This document shows positions 53,084 to 62,816 of a DNA stretch of 64,000 nt, in pieces (the stretch's first letter is position 1; each line of letters opens with the position of its first letter). The DNA comes from RPQJ01 sp046347155 (GTDB taxonomy: Bacteria > Pseudomonadota > Gammaproteobacteria > Steroidobacterales > Steroidobacteraceae): positions 496,001 through 560,000 of the forward strand of contig JAXMGT010000001.1 in the NCBI GenBank assembly GCA_046347155.1, given 5' to 3'. Made by a program: the position numbers and the translations under genes. Under the pieces are notes generated by a model. It made no database searches. It was not told where the DNA came from and worked only from the letters and a program-made list of their open reading frames with translations.

Positions 53084-54732
53084 ACCTCGCCGCGCTTCGC
53101 GAACCGGGCGATGTGTTCGCCGGCCCGGAACGCGAGCGCCTGTATCGTCATCGTCGGCTGGCCGCGCCCGCCGGTCACGAGGCTCGAGCCGTCGCAGATG
53201 AAGAGGTTGCGGATGTCGTGCGAGCGGTGGTGCCGGTCGACGACCGACGACTTCGGGTCGTCACCCATCCGGCAGGTGCCGAGCAGGTGCACGCCCAGCG
53301 TCGATTCGACGACCGGCACCTTCCAGGTCTCGAGTGCGCCGGCGGCCTGCAGCACCTCGTCGGCACGGTCCTGCAGGAATCGCGCATTCGCCAGGTCGTC
53401 CGGGTGGTCCTTGTAGGTGACCCGGATCGCGGGCATGCCCCACGCGTCTTTCAGGTCCGGATCGAGGTCGATCGTGTTCGTTTCGAGCGGCAGCGAGGTG
53501 CCGTGCGTCGCGGCGATCATCGCCCGGTCCTGCGCCTCGAGCAGCTTCTTGAATCCGGCGCCCCACGCACGGTCGGGCGGCGTCGAGAACAGCGCCCAGC
53601 CGATCGGCGCCGGGCCCATCCGCCCGTCGAATCCGCCGCCGCCGTAGAAGCCGCGCTTCGGGTCCGAGTCGTAGTAGTCGTGCACGATCCGGGTCACCTG
53701 CACGCTCTTGTACTCGTTCAGCGGGTGCTCGAACACCGCGCCGACCTCGGCATAGGTGTTGAACATCAGGTTCCTGCCCACGAGGCCACTCGAGTTCGCG
53801 AGCCCGTGCGGGTGCCGCCCGTTCGCCGACATCAGCAGCAGCCGCGGCGTCTCGGCGCCGTTCGCGCACACGACGACGGCGCGCGCCTTCTGGAACTGCT
53901 CGCGCCCGTCGGCATCGAAGTACGCGACGCCCGTGACGCGGTCGCGGTCGTTCACCTCGACCCGGTGCACGTAGCTCTCGCTGCGGATCTCGCAGCGACC
54001 GGTGGCCTCCGCCTCCGGGATCGCCGTGTACAGGGTCGAGGACTTCGCCTGCATTTCGCAGCCGAAGCCGATGCAGAACCCGCAGTGCGCGCAGGCTGCG
54101 CGGCCGCGGTACGGCTCCGACGCGATCGCCATCGGGGCCGGGAACGGGTGCAGCCCGAGCTTGCGAGCGCCGCGCTCGAGCAGCACGCCCGAGGACTTCA
54201 CCGGCAGCGGCGGCATCGGGTAGGGCTTCGACCGCGGCGGGTCGAACGGGCTCGCGCCCGCGAGTCCCGAGACACCGATGTCCCACTCGACCTTCGTGTA
54301 GTAGGGCTCCAGTTCCGCGTAGTCGATCGGCCAGTCGGCGAAGCTCGTGCCGGCGATCGGCCCGAGCAGGCTCTGCTCCCGGAAGTCGACCTCGTGGAAG
54401 CGCCAGAAGTTGGCCGTGAAGTGCGTGCTGCTGCCACCGACGAGCCGGGCGTAGACCAGCGTCGGCGCGCCCTGCGAGGGCACGGCCTTCTCCGCAGCCG
54501 TCTTGCGGAACGTCTGCGGGCTCTTCGCCGGGTTGCTCGTGATCGCGTTGTCGTACCAGTACGCGAGTTCGTCGTGACGGAAGTCCGCGGCCGAGAGCCG
54601 CGGGCCCTGCTCGAGCACCACGACGTCGAGCCCGGCCGACGCGAGCTCGCGCGCGACGACGCCACCCGCGGCGCCGGAGCCGACGACGACGAAGTCGACC
54701 GCCTGGGTGGTCTTGTACGTGCGGCCGCTCAC
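53080..54732 (-). CDS. GMC-family FAD oxidoreductase (alcohol/sugar dehydrogenase large subunit)
   Basis: A protein of 550 residues, GTG start. FAD Rossmann motif DFVVVGSGAAGGVVARELA, GMC signature region GGSSTHFTANFWRFHEVDF, a Cys-rich loop GRAACAHCGFCIGFGCEM (possible iron-sulfur or structural cysteines), and active-site His/Asn in the C-terminal part (LGVHLLGTCRMG, SSLVTGGRGQPTMTIQALA). It resembles the catalytic subunit of gluconate/sorbitol-type dehydrogenases that pair with a TAT-exported subunit 3, the gene directly upstream. It is probably exported with that partner (hitch-hiker mode), since it lacks its own signal. Substrate unknown. Confidence 0.9.
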   Translation of the reverse strand: MSGRTYKTTQAVDFVVVGSGAAGGVVARELASAGLDVVVLEQGPRLSAADFRHDELAYWYDNAITSNPAKSPQTFRKTAAEKAVPSQGAPTLVYARLVGGSSTHFTANFWRFHEVDFREQSLLGPIAGTSFADWPIDYAELEPYYTKVEWDIGVSGLAGASPFDPPRSKPYPMPPLPVKSSGVLLERGARKLGLHPFPAPMAIASEPYRGRAACAHCGFCIGFGCEMQAKSSTLYTAIPEAEATGRCEIRSESYVHRVEVNDRDRVTGVAYFDADGREQFQKARAVVVCANGAETPRLLLMSANGRHPHGLANSSGLVGRNLMFNTYAEVGAVFEHPLNEYKSVQVTRIVHDYYDSDPKRGFYGGGGFDGRMGPAPIGWALFSTPPDRAWGAGFKKLLEAQDRAMIAATHGTSLPLETNTIDLDPDLKDAWGMPAIRVTYKDHPDDLANARFLQDRADEVLQAAGALETWKVPVVESTLGVHLLGTCRMGDDPKSSVVDRHHRSHDIRNLFICDGSSLVTGGRGQPTMTIQALAFRAGEHIARFAKRGEV

Positions 54733-55340
54733 GTGCGCGGCTCCCGGTCGTACGGCACGAAGCCGGCGTACTCGGCATCGTAGTAGCCGAACGGCGGCTG
54801 CCAGGCGTGCTGGTCCACAAAGCCGACCAGCTTCCAGCCGAGCTTCTGTTCGTTGCCTCCGTAGGACGGATTGGCCAGCAGGCCCGTGATCGTCAGGAAT
54901 CGCATGCCCTGGAAGAACGGCGTGTCCTCGACGCGCTTCAGGTGCTCGAACTGGAGTTCCGGGCTTGCGTCCGCGAACGCACCGGCGCCCGGGTGGGCCT
55001 CGGTCCAAGCCTGCTGGAATGCGCCCAGGCCCGCCAGGAATTCCGGAGTGCCGCGGGCGAAGATTCCAGCGTGGACATGGTCTACGAAGTAGACGACGCC
55101 GGCCTCGCGAGCCCCCGGGGTGTCGCCGCTCGGGACGATCTGGCTGGCGACCGCCTCGACGTCCCGGGCCTGCCCGGGCGTCAGCACCCGGAACGTGTGG
55201 TCGACGGCGCCCGCGGCGACTTCGTGGGCGTGCTGGGCGACCGCAGCGAGCGCGGGCCAGTGCACCCCGAGCCAGGTGGCCGCCAACGCACCCCCCGACC
55301 CACGCAGGAAATCCCGGCGGGTGCTGCCTGCATCGCCCAT
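54729..55340 (-). CDS. Gluconate 2-dehydrogenase subunit 3-like, TAT-exported
   Basis: A protein of 203 residues. Twin-arginine signal STRRDFLRGSGGALAATWLG; then the subunit-3 domain: FRVLTPGQARDVEAVASQIVPSG, EAGVVYFVDHVHAG and TPFFQGMRFLTITGLLANPSYGGN. Members pair with GMC large subunits and carry them across the inner membrane by the TAT system. Its stop overlaps the GMC gene start (GTGA), which fits one-to-one production. It heads the three-gene operon. Confidence 0.9.
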   Translation of the reverse strand: MGDAGSTRRDFLRGSGGALAATWLGVHWPALAAVAQHAHEVAAGAVDHTFRVLTPGQARDVEAVASQIVPSGDTPGAREAGVVYFVDHVHAGIFARGTPEFLAGLGAFQQAWTEAHPGAGAFADASPELQFEHLKRVEDTPFFQGMRFLTITGLLANPSYGGNEQKLGWKLVGFVDQHAWQPPFGYYDAEYAGFVPYDREPRT

Positions 55341-55607
55341 GGCCGTCTCCCCCAGGGTGTTGCCCCCGTTTGGTCCGGAGTATGAGGCCCGGTACTGGTG
55401 CCGGCCAATGAATCAGGCCTGCCGGCGCGCCGCCGCGTCGCCGCTCCGGTGATGTGGATTGAGTCTCAGTTTCAATCGCAAACAGGAGGGGTCCGCTAAA
55501 GTTCACATAAGGGTCGCCCATACACTCCCGCCCGAAGCTTGGGGGGAGCCCGCACGGACGCTGTTGCCGGTCCGGGCCGATCCACCGGCAATCGGGGTCC
55601 TTCGTCG

Positions 55608-58600
55608 ATGTTCAAGGTGATCGAGCGGTGTTTGACCGGCGGGCGTCGCTGCGCTGCAGCGATCGCGCTGCTCTTCGCTGCATTCGCCTCGGCCGGGGCC
55701 CAGGCCGCGATCGTCGTGTCGCCGGCCACGCTCGCGAACGGAACCCAGAACGTTGCGTACTCCCGGACGCTGACCGCCGCGGGTGGCACCGCGCCGTATG
55801 GCTATGCGGTGACGGCCGGTGCGCTGCCGGCCGGGCTCGCGCTGAGCGCCGCCGGAGTCATGTCGGGCACCCCAACCGCCAATGGGACGTTTACGTTCAC
55901 CGTCACGGCGACCGACGCCACGGCCGCGACCGGGACGCGCGCCTACACGCTCGTCATCGCGCCGCCGACCGTCGCCGTCGCCCCGTCGTCGCTGCCGAAC
56001 GGCCGGCAGAACGTCGCGTATTCGCAGGCGGCCACGTCCACGGGCGGCACGGCGCCGTACACCTACGCCGTGACCGCCGGTGCACTGCCGGCCGGCCTCA
56101 CGCTGGCGAGCGGCGGTGCGCTCTCCGGAACCCCGAGCGTGAACGGCTCGTTCACGTTCACGATTACTTCGACGGACAGCCAGGGCTACGCGGGTACGCG
56201 CGCCTATACGTTGACGATTGCCGTGCCGTTGATCGCGCTGGCGCCGACGACGCTGCCGAACGGGCGGCAAAACGTCGCGTATTCCCGGACGCTGACCTCG
56301 TCGGGCGGCACGGCGCCGTACACCTACGCGGTGACGGCCGGCGCACTGCCGACCGGACTCACGTTGTCGACCGGTGGCGTGCTCTCCGGCACGCCCACGG
56401 TCAATGGTTCGTTTGCGTTCACAGTCACGTCCACGGACAGCCAGGGGTACTCGGGTTCCCGCGCGTACACGCTGGTCATTGCGATCCCGACGATCGCGGT
56501 GTCGCCGACGACGCTCGCGAACGGGACGCAGAACGTCGCGTACTCGCGGGCCCTGACGTCCTCGGGCGGCACGGCGCCGTACACGTACGCGGTGACGGCC
56601 GGCGCGCTGCCGGCCGGGCTCGCGCTGGCCGCCGGTGGCACGCTCGCGGGCACGCCCACGGTCAACGGCGCGTTCACGTTCACGGTCACGTCGACGGACA
56701 GCCAGGGCTACGCGGGCACGCGCGCGTACACGCTGACGATCGCGCCGCCGGTGATCGCGATTTCGCCGACGACGCTGGCCGGCGGTCGCCAGAACGTCGC
56801 GTATTCGCAGGTGCTGACCTCGTCGGGCGGCACGGCGCCGTACACCTACGCGGTGACGGCCGGCGCACTGCCGTCCGGGCTCACGCTCGCCGCCGGCGGC
56901 ACGCTCTCCGGGACGCCGACCGCGAACGGTGCGTTCACCTTTACGGTCACGTCGACGGACAGCCTGGGCTACACGGGCTCGCGTGCGTACACGCTCACGA
57001 TCGCCGTGCCCCTGATCGCGATCGCGCCGACCACATTGCCGAACGGGCGGCAGAACGTCGCCTATGCCCAGACCGTCACGGCCTCCGGTGGCGCGGCCCC
57101 TTACGCGTACGCGGTCACGGTCGGTACGTTGCCGGCCGGACTCACGCTTGCGGCCGGCGGCGCGCTCTCGGGCACGCCCACGGTCAATGGCTCGTTCACG
57201 TTCACGGTCACTGCGACGGACAGCCAGGGTTTCACCTCCGCGCGTGGCTACACGCTCGTGATCGCGGTGCCGGCGATCACGGTGAATCCCGCGTCGCCGT
57301 TGCCGGTGGGCCGGCAGTTCGCAGCCTACTCGCAGACCCTGACGGCGACGGGCGGTGTGGCGCCGTACACGTACGCGGTGACCACAGGCGCGCTGCCGGC
57401 CGGGCTCTCGTTGTCCACGGGCGGCGGGCTGTCCGGGGTTCCCACCGTGTCGGGATCGTTCAGCTTCACGGTGACGGCGACCGACGCGCAGGGATTCAAG
57501 GGTGCGCGGGCCTATACGCTCGCCGTGTCCGCGGGGCCGGTGATCGCGCTGGCCCCGTCGTCGTTGCCGACCGGGGGGCAGGACCTGCCGTACTCGGTGG
57601 CACTCGGCGCCTCGGGCGGCACGGCGCCCTATGGATATGCGCTGACGTCGGGGTTCTTGCCCGCGGGGATGACGTTGTCCGGCACCGGTCAGCTCTCCGG
57701 TACGCCGAGCGTCAGCGGCACCTTCGGTTTCACGGTGACCGCGACCGATGCGCAGGGCTACATCGGCTCGCGCGCCTACACGGTTACGATCGTCGCGGCG
57801 CCGACGATCACGATTGCGCCGGGGTCGCTGCCGTCGGGCAACGAGGACCTTGCGTACTCGCAGACGATCGTGGCCTCGGGCGGCAACGCGCCGTACGCAT
57901 ACGTGGTCAGCGGCGGTTCGCTGCCCGCGGGCATGACACTGTCGTCCGATGGTGTGCTGTCGGGCTCGCCCACTGTGTCCGGGTCGTTCAGCTTCACGGT
58001 GACCGCGACCGATGCGCTCACCTACACCGGTTCGCAGGCCTACGTGCTCGACGTCGTTGCTGCGCCGACGATCACGGTCGCGCCCGGGTCGCTGCCGTCG
58101 GGCAACCAGAACCTCGCGTACTCGCAGTCGATCACGGCCTCCGGCGGCAACGCACCGTACGGCTATGCGGTCACCGCGGGCTCGCTCCCGGCCGGGATGA
58201 CGCTGTCGAGCAGCGGCGTATTGTCTGGTTCTCCGAGCGTGTCCGGGTCGTTCAGCTTCACGGTGACCTCAACCGATGCGCTCACCTACACCGGTTCGCA
58301 GGCCTACGTGCTCGACGTGATCCCGGCACCGACGATCAGCGTCGCGCCCGGGTCGCTGCCGTCGGGCAACCAGAACCTCGCGTACTCGCAGAACCTGGCC
58401 GCGTCGGGCGGCAACGCACCGTACGGCTATGCGATCACGAGCGGCTCGCTTCCCGCAGGCATGACGCTGTCGAGCAGCGGCGTATTGTCTGGTTCTCCGA
58501 GCGTGTCCGGGTCGTTCAGCTTCACGGTGACCGCAACCGATGCGCTCACCTACACCGGTTCGCAGGCCTACGTGCTCGACGTGATCCCGGCACCGACGAT

Positions 58601-60938
58601 CAGCGTCGCGCCCGGGTCGCTGCCTTCCGGCAACCAGAACCTCGCGTACTCGCAGTCGATCACGGCCTCCGGCGGCAACGCACCGTACGGCTATGCGGTC
58701 ACGAGCGGCTCGCTTCCCGCAGGCATGACGCTGTCGAGCAGTGGCTTGCTGTCGGGCACGCCGAGCGCGTCCGGGTCGTTCAGCTTCACGGTGACCGCAA
58801 CCGATGCGCTCACCTACACCGGTTCGCAGGCCTACGTGCTCGACGTGATCCCGGCACCGACGATCAGCGTCGCGCCTGGCTCGCTGCCGTCCGGCAACCA
58901 GAACCTCGCGTACTCGCAGTCGATCACGGCCTCCGGCGGCAACGCACCGTACGGCTACGCGGTCACGAGCGGCTCGCTGCCCGCCGGGGTGACGTTGTCG
59001 AGCAGTGGCTTGCTGTCGGGCACGCCGAGCGTGTCCGGGTCGTTCAGCTTCACGGTGACCGCGACCGATGCGCTTACTTACACCGGTTCGCAGGCCTACA
59101 CGCTGGCCGTCGGCGCTGCGCCGACGATCACTGTCGCGCCCGGCTCACTGCCGTCCGCCAACCAGGGTCTCGCCTACTCGCAGTCGATCACGGCCTCGGG
59201 CGGCAACGCGCCGTACGGCTACGCGATCACGAGCGGCTCGCTGCCCGCCGGGGTGACGCTGTCGACCGATGGCGTGCTGTCCGGCACGCCCGCGGCCAAC
59301 GGCAGCTACAGCTTCACGGTGACCGCGACGGACGCGCTCACCTACACCGGTGGCCAGGCGTACACGCTGACCGTCGACACGGCGCCGACGATCATTATCG
59401 GGCCGTCGGCGCTGCCGCCCGCGAACCAGCACCTGGAGTACACCGAGGGCCTTCAGGTCTCGGGTGGCACGGCGCCATACAGCTTCTCCGTCACCTCGGG
59501 TTCGCTGCCGGCGGGCATGACGCTGTCGACCGACGGTGTCCTGTCCGGCACGCCGACCGCGAGCGGCGGCTACAGCTTCACGATCACGTCGACCGATGCG
59601 GTCGGGTATTCGGCATCGGTCGCCTACACGTTCGTGATCGACGCCGCGCCGACGATCGTCGTGGAACCGGGGTCACTGCAGCACGCCGTGCTCGGCATGC
59701 CGTATTCGCAGCTCTTCAGCGCGACCGGGAGCAGCGGCGACTACACGTACGCGGTCGCGAGTGGTTCACTCCCTGCCGGGCTGACGCTGACCAGCGACGG
59801 CACGCTGTCCGGCACGCCCACCGTCGCCGGCACGTACGGCTTCACGGTGACGGCCACGGATACGCAGACATACTCCGGGTCGCGTGCCTACACGCTGGTC
59901 GTCGACGCGCGACCCGACCCGACGGCGGACCCGACGCTCCGGAACTCGGTGCAGGCCCAGGTCGATGCGTTGCGGCGGCTCGCGTTTGCGCAGCTGCAGA
60001 ACGTCAACGGCCGACTCGAGCGCCTGCGCGACTGCCACGATTCCTCGGCGTCGATGCAGGTGCAGGTCCAGGACCAGGGCGGATTCGACGTCGCGAACGG
60101 CGGGGACACCACGGCAGGCTGCGATCGGCCGGTCGCGTTCTGGCTCGCGGGCACGATCGTCTACGGCGACGATGCGAGTGCTGCGGCCGTGCACGTCCCG
60201 GCACTGACCGTTGGCGTCGACCTGCGCGTCTCGGCGGACGTCGTGCTCGGCCTCAGCATCGGCGCAGGCAGCGACACGACGCGGCCCGGCCGGGACGCAG
60301 AGAACACGGCCGAGGGCTACAGCGTGATGGGCTACGGCGCATGGCTGCTCGGCGACGTGTTCCGCATCGAGGGCGTGCTCGGCTACGGCACGGCGGCGCT
60401 CACGGGCAAACGCGTCACGTCGTTCGATCAGGTGCACGTCCAGGGCTCACGCGATGCAGACCAGCTGTTCGGGGCGCTCACGCTCGCGGGCGACTTCCTG
60501 TTCGGGCGGCTCTCGCTGCAGCCCTACCTGCGGACGGACTACCAGTCCTCGTCGATGGATGCCTACGTCGAGCGCGGCGACGGTCCGCTGGCCGTGCGCT
60601 ACTACGGCGCCGACACCGACGCGCTCCAGTACGCCGGCGGCCTCCGTGCACTGTGGTCGCTGCCGGTGCCGTTCGGCCTGCTGCAGCCGACCCTGCGGTA
60701 CGAATACCGCAGCCTCGACCCCGGCACGGTCGACCAGGCCGTCGGCTACGCGGACGGGATCGGCGGCCGGTATCGACTGACGCTCGACCAGAAGGAGGAA
60801 GACTCCGGGGTCGTCGGCGTCGGGCTCGGCTTCACGTTCACGGACGGTGTGGCCGGCAGCATCGAGTACCAGACCGCGACCGGCGGCGATGGCACCGGCG
60901 AGAGCCTCTTCACCGGCAACGTGAGCTGGGCGTTCTGA
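55608..60938 (+). CDS. Giant autotransporter with 16 Ig-like (He_PIG-type) repeats
   Basis: A protein of 1776 residues. Signal peptide MFKVIERCLTGGRRCAAAIA to about residue 34. Residues ~35-1434 are 16 tandem putative-Ig repeats of ~88 residues, each with TLPxGxQNxAYSQ, ASGGxAPYxYAV, LPAGxTLSxxGxLSGTP and FTVTATD. A helical linker (SVQAQVDALRRLAFAQLQNV) leads to a ~270-residue beta-barrel (FWLAGTIVYGDDAS to FTGNVSWAF) ending in Phe, the autotransporter outer-membrane domain. The repeats would form a long rod on the cell surface, a likely adhesin. Repeats 10-13 are almost identical in DNA, so the array has expanded recently. The ATG at 55608 is chosen because the signal peptide begins there. 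Confidence 0.92.
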   Translation: MFKVIERCLTGGRRCAAAIALLFAAFASAGAQAAIVVSPATLANGTQNVAYSRTLTAAGGTAPYGYAVTAGALPAGLALSAAGVMSGTPTANGTFTFTVTATDATAATGTRAYTLVIAPPTVAVAPSSLPNGRQNVAYSQAATSTGGTAPYTYAVTAGALPAGLTLASGGALSGTPSVNGSFTFTITSTDSQGYAGTRAYTLTIAVPLIALAPTTLPNGRQNVAYSRTLTSSGGTAPYTYAVTAGALPTGLTLSTGGVLSGTPTVNGSFAFTVTSTDSQGYSGSRAYTLVIAIPTIAVSPTTLANGTQNVAYSRALTSSGGTAPYTYAVTAGALPAGLALAAGGTLAGTPTVNGAFTFTVTSTDSQGYAGTRAYTLTIAPPVIAISPTTLAGGRQNVAYSQVLTSSGGTAPYTYAVTAGALPSGLTLAAGGTLSGTPTANGAFTFTVTSTDSLGYTGSRAYTLTIAVPLIAIAPTTLPNGRQNVAYAQTVTASGGAAPYAYAVTVGTLPAGLTLAAGGALSGTPTVNGSFTFTVTATDSQGFTSARGYTLVIAVPAITVNPASPLPVGRQFAAYSQTLTATGGVAPYTYAVTTGALPAGLSLSTGGGLSGVPTVSGSFSFTVTATDAQGFKGARAYTLAVSAGPVIALAPSSLPTGGQDLPYSVALGASGGTAPYGYALTSGFLPAGMTLSGTGQLSGTPSVSGTFGFTVTATDAQGYIGSRAYTVTIVAAPTITIAPGSLPSGNEDLAYSQTIVASGGNAPYAYVVSGGSLPAGMTLSSDGVLSGSPTVSGSFSFTVTATDALTYTGSQAYVLDVVAAPTITVAPGSLPSGNQNLAYSQSITASGGNAPYGYAVTAGSLPAGMTLSSSGVLSGSPSVSGSFSFTVTSTDALTYTGSQAYVLDVIPAPTISVAPGSLPSGNQNLAYSQNLAASGGNAPYGYAITSGSLPAGMTLSSSGVLSGSPSVSGSFSFTVTATDALTYTGSQAYVLDVIPAPTISVAPGSLPSGNQNLAYSQSITASGGNAPYGYAVTSGSLPAGMTLSSSGLLSGTPSASGSFSFTVTATDALTYTGSQAYVLDVIPAPTISVAPGSLPSGNQNLAYSQSITASGGNAPYGYAVTSGSLPAGVTLSSSGLLSGTPSVSGSFSFTVTATDALTYTGSQAYTLAVGAAPTITVAPGSLPSANQGLAYSQSITASGGNAPYGYAITSGSLPAGVTLSTDGVLSGTPAANGSYSFTVTATDALTYTGGQAYTLTVDTAPTIIIGPSALPPANQHLEYTEGLQVSGGTAPYSFSVTSGSLPAGMTLSTDGVLSGTPTASGGYSFTITSTDAVGYSASVAYTFVIDAAPTIVVEPGSLQHAVLGMPYSQLFSATGSSGDYTYAVASGSLPAGLTLTSDGTLSGTPTVAGTYGFTVTATDTQTYSGSRAYTLVVDARPDPTADPTLRNSVQAQVDALRRLAFAQLQNVNGRLERLRDCHDSSASMQVQVQDQGGFDVANGGDTTAGCDRPVAFWLAGTIVYGDDASAAAVHVPALTVGVDLRVSADVVLGLSIGAGSDTTRPGRDAENTAEGYSVMGYGAWLLGDVFRIEGVLGYGTAALTGKRVTSFDQVHVQGSRDADQLFGALTLAGDFLFGRLSLQPYLRTDYQSSSMDAYVERGDGPLAVRYYGADTDALQYAGGLRALWSLPVPFGLLQPTLRYEYRSLDPGTVDQAVGYADGIGGRYRLTLDQKEEDSGVVGVGLGFTFTDGVAGSIEYQTATGGDGTGESLFTGNVSWAF
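55710..59909 (+). repeat. Tandem array of sixteen ~264-base repeats
   Basis: The repeat unit is 264 bases (88 codons): the same codons recur at about 58332, 58596, 58860 and 59124, exactly 264 bases apart. Early units have diverged in DNA. Units 10-13 differ by only a few bases, including in synonymous positions, which indicates recent duplication by unequal recombination. Confidence 0.93.
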
Positions 60939-60944
60939 CGACGC

Positions 60945-62105
60945 TCAGCCGTCGGCCCGGCGGCTGCCCGCATAGATGTCGTAGAGCAGCAGCTTGCACG
61001 GGATGCTGCCGTTCACGAGCGGGATCGAGCGTGCCGGCCTGAGGCCGATCGACTTGTACGGCGACTCCGCCGCCGCGAGGATCGCGGCGCGCCATCCGCT
61101 GAACCTCTGCTTCAGCGTGTCGCCGACCGCCTCGTACAGCTCGGCGAGCCCGCCGTCGCCAGCGTCGATGCGCTCGCCGTAGGGCAGGTTCGTCACGAGC
61201 AACCCGTGTTCCGCCGGCGCCTCGACGTCCTGGAATCGCCGGCAGTCGAACCGTATGTAGCGTTCGACCCGGGCATCGAGCGCGCTCTTGCGTGCCATCG
61301 CCAGGTACTTTTCGCTGATGTCCGAGGCAAACACGGGTGCGACCGGGGCTTCGAGCTTCTCGGCGCGCACCCGGTCCTGCGTCCGTCGCCAGAGGTCCCG
61401 ATCGAAATCCCGTAGCCACTCGAACAGGAACTCGCCCTTCCTGCGGTGGATCTGCGGCGCCTTGCGGACGGCGATCATCGCGGCCTCGATCGCGATCGTG
61501 CCGCTGCCGCACATCGGGTCGAGCAGCGGTTGCGTGCCGTCGTAGCCCGCCAGGTCGAGGATCGCGGCCGCCAGCGTCTCCTTGAGCGGCGCCGGGTGCC
61601 CGGACTCGCGGTAACCGCGCTTGTGCAGCGACTTGCCCGAGGTGTCGAAGCCCAGCATGCACCGCCCCCGCGAGAGGTGGGCGACGACGACGACCTTCGG
61701 CGATTCGGTGTCCACCGGCGGCACGGCACCGCCCGCGCGGCCGAACGAGTCGCGGATCGCCTCGCGGACCTGCGTGATCACCTGCTTCGGCGACATTCCG
61801 CCGCCGCGCTCGTCGGTCCCCGTGGACTCGACCAGGAAGCCGTGTCGCGCGTCGAAGAGTTCCGGCCAGTGGATCCTGCGCGCCTGCGACCGGAGCATCT
61901 CGGGCGACTTCGCCGGTACGTCACGGACGACGCGCAGGATCCGGCTCGCGGTGCGCAGCCGCAGGTGCAGTTCGTAGGCGAGCTCCGCGTCCGCCGAGAA
62001 CTCGACGGCGCGAAATCCCGGCGCGAGTTCGGTGGCGCCGGCCGCCTCGAGTTCGCGGACCAGCGACGGCTTGGTCTCCTCGGGGCAGGTGGCGACGAGG
62101 CGCAA
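60945..62105 (-). CDS. THUMP-domain class I methyltransferase (RlmL-type)
   Basis: A protein of 386 residues; TTG start three bases after the upstream stop. THUMP domain at residues ~45-150 (AYELHLRLRTASRILRVVRD and others). Catalytic domain: PLLDPMCGSGTIAIEAAMIA (SAM motif I), VFASDISEKYLAMARKSA, and TNLPYGERI, the N-x-P-Y motif of base-N methyltransferases. It matches the N2-guanine methylase half of RlmL (23S rRNA m2G2445) without the RlmK half found fused in E. coli. Cytoplasmic. Confidence 0.85.
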   Translation of the reverse strand: MRLVATCPEETKPSLVRELEAAGATELAPGFRAVEFSADAELAYELHLRLRTASRILRVVRDVPAKSPEMLRSQARRIHWPELFDARHGFLVESTGTDERGGGMSPKQVITQVREAIRDSFGRAGGAVPPVDTESPKVVVVAHLSRGRCMLGFDTSGKSLHKRGYRESGHPAPLKETLAAAILDLAGYDGTQPLLDPMCGSGTIAIEAAMIAVRKAPQIHRRKGEFLFEWLRDFDRDLWRRTQDRVRAEKLEAPVAPVFASDISEKYLAMARKSALDARVERYIRFDCRRFQDVEAPAEHGLLVTNLPYGERIDAGDGGLAELYEAVGDTLKQRFSGWRAAILAAAESPYKSIGLRPARSIPLVNGSIPCKLLLYDIYAGSRRADG

Positions 62106-62108
62106 TTC

Positions 62109-62726
62109 TCAGAACCAGCCGTAATTGAAACTGATGCTGATCCGTTCAACCGCGACGGGGTTGGGCGGCACCTCGTGGCGCAGCCAGCTCTCGAACAGCA
62201 CGAACTTTCCGGCCACGGCCGGCACCGTGAACCATGGCTGCAACTCCGCGCGCGCGCCGGCCCGGCGCGGCGGGGCCGCCATGTAGCGGTCGAGGCGTGG
62301 GTCCTCGAACTTGAGTCCCGGCGCGCCGCGCGGCGTGCGCACGTAGTATGTCCCGCTGATCGTCGACAGCGGGTGCAGGTGCAGGCCGTGCACGGTGAGG
62401 CGCGGCATGATGTTGATCCAGCAGTCCGTCATCGAGAGTTCGCGACCCTCGAGGTCGAGTTCGAGCGCGCGCGCGTATGCGGCCACGTGCCGGCGCAGCT
62501 TGCGCTCGAGCGTGGCGAACGTCGGCGAGAGCGTGTGCATCCGGCACAGCGATCCATACGAGGTGTAGCCGCCCGGGTAGCGGGTGGCCGACCAGCGCCG
62601 GCCCGCGACGTCGTCCTCGCGGGTCTGTCGGCATTCATGCTCGAGTCGTCGATTGAAGGCCTGCCAGCCGGCGTTGGCCAGCCGGCCTTCGTAGACGAGC
62701 GTGGGAAACAGCGAGCGCGTGGGCAT
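62109..62726 (-). CDS. Putative 2OG-Fe(II) oxygenase
   Basis: A protein of 205 residues starting MPTRSLFPTLVYEGRLANAG; a GTG 18 bases upstream is an alternative start. Double-stranded beta-helix dioxygenase pattern: GLHLHPLSTISGTYYVRTP gives the HxH (in place of HxD) metal pair, GAPGLKFEDPR follows, and FESWLRHEVPPN gives the distal His, with an Arg in VERISISFNYGWF for 2-oxoglutarate. This resembles the TIGR02466 group of uncharacterised oxygenases. It is encoded with the RlmL-type methyltransferase, so a role in RNA or protein modification is possible but unproven. Confidence 0.75.
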   Translation of the reverse strand: MPTRSLFPTLVYEGRLANAGWQAFNRRLEHECRQTREDDVAGRRWSATRYPGGYTSYGSLCRMHTLSPTFATLERKLRRHVAAYARALELDLEGRELSMTDCWINIMPRLTVHGLHLHPLSTISGTYYVRTPRGAPGLKFEDPRLDRYMAAPPRRAGARAELQPWFTVPAVAGKFVLFESWLRHEVPPNPVAVERISISFNYGWF

Positions 62727-62816
62727 GGCGATAGGATAGCTCACCGTCCCCGGGCGCCCGAGCGCGCGTCCGCATGCCGGGGCGTCCGCGGCGACCGGGC
62801 GCGGTCCGGCCTCCGG

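Noticed and set aside
55628..61042. An 1804-codon open frame in another frame over the autotransporter gene
   Set aside because: It mirrors the repeat structure of the true frame, is Arg/His-rich, and has no signal peptide. It is a by-product of repeats with strong third-base GC bias.
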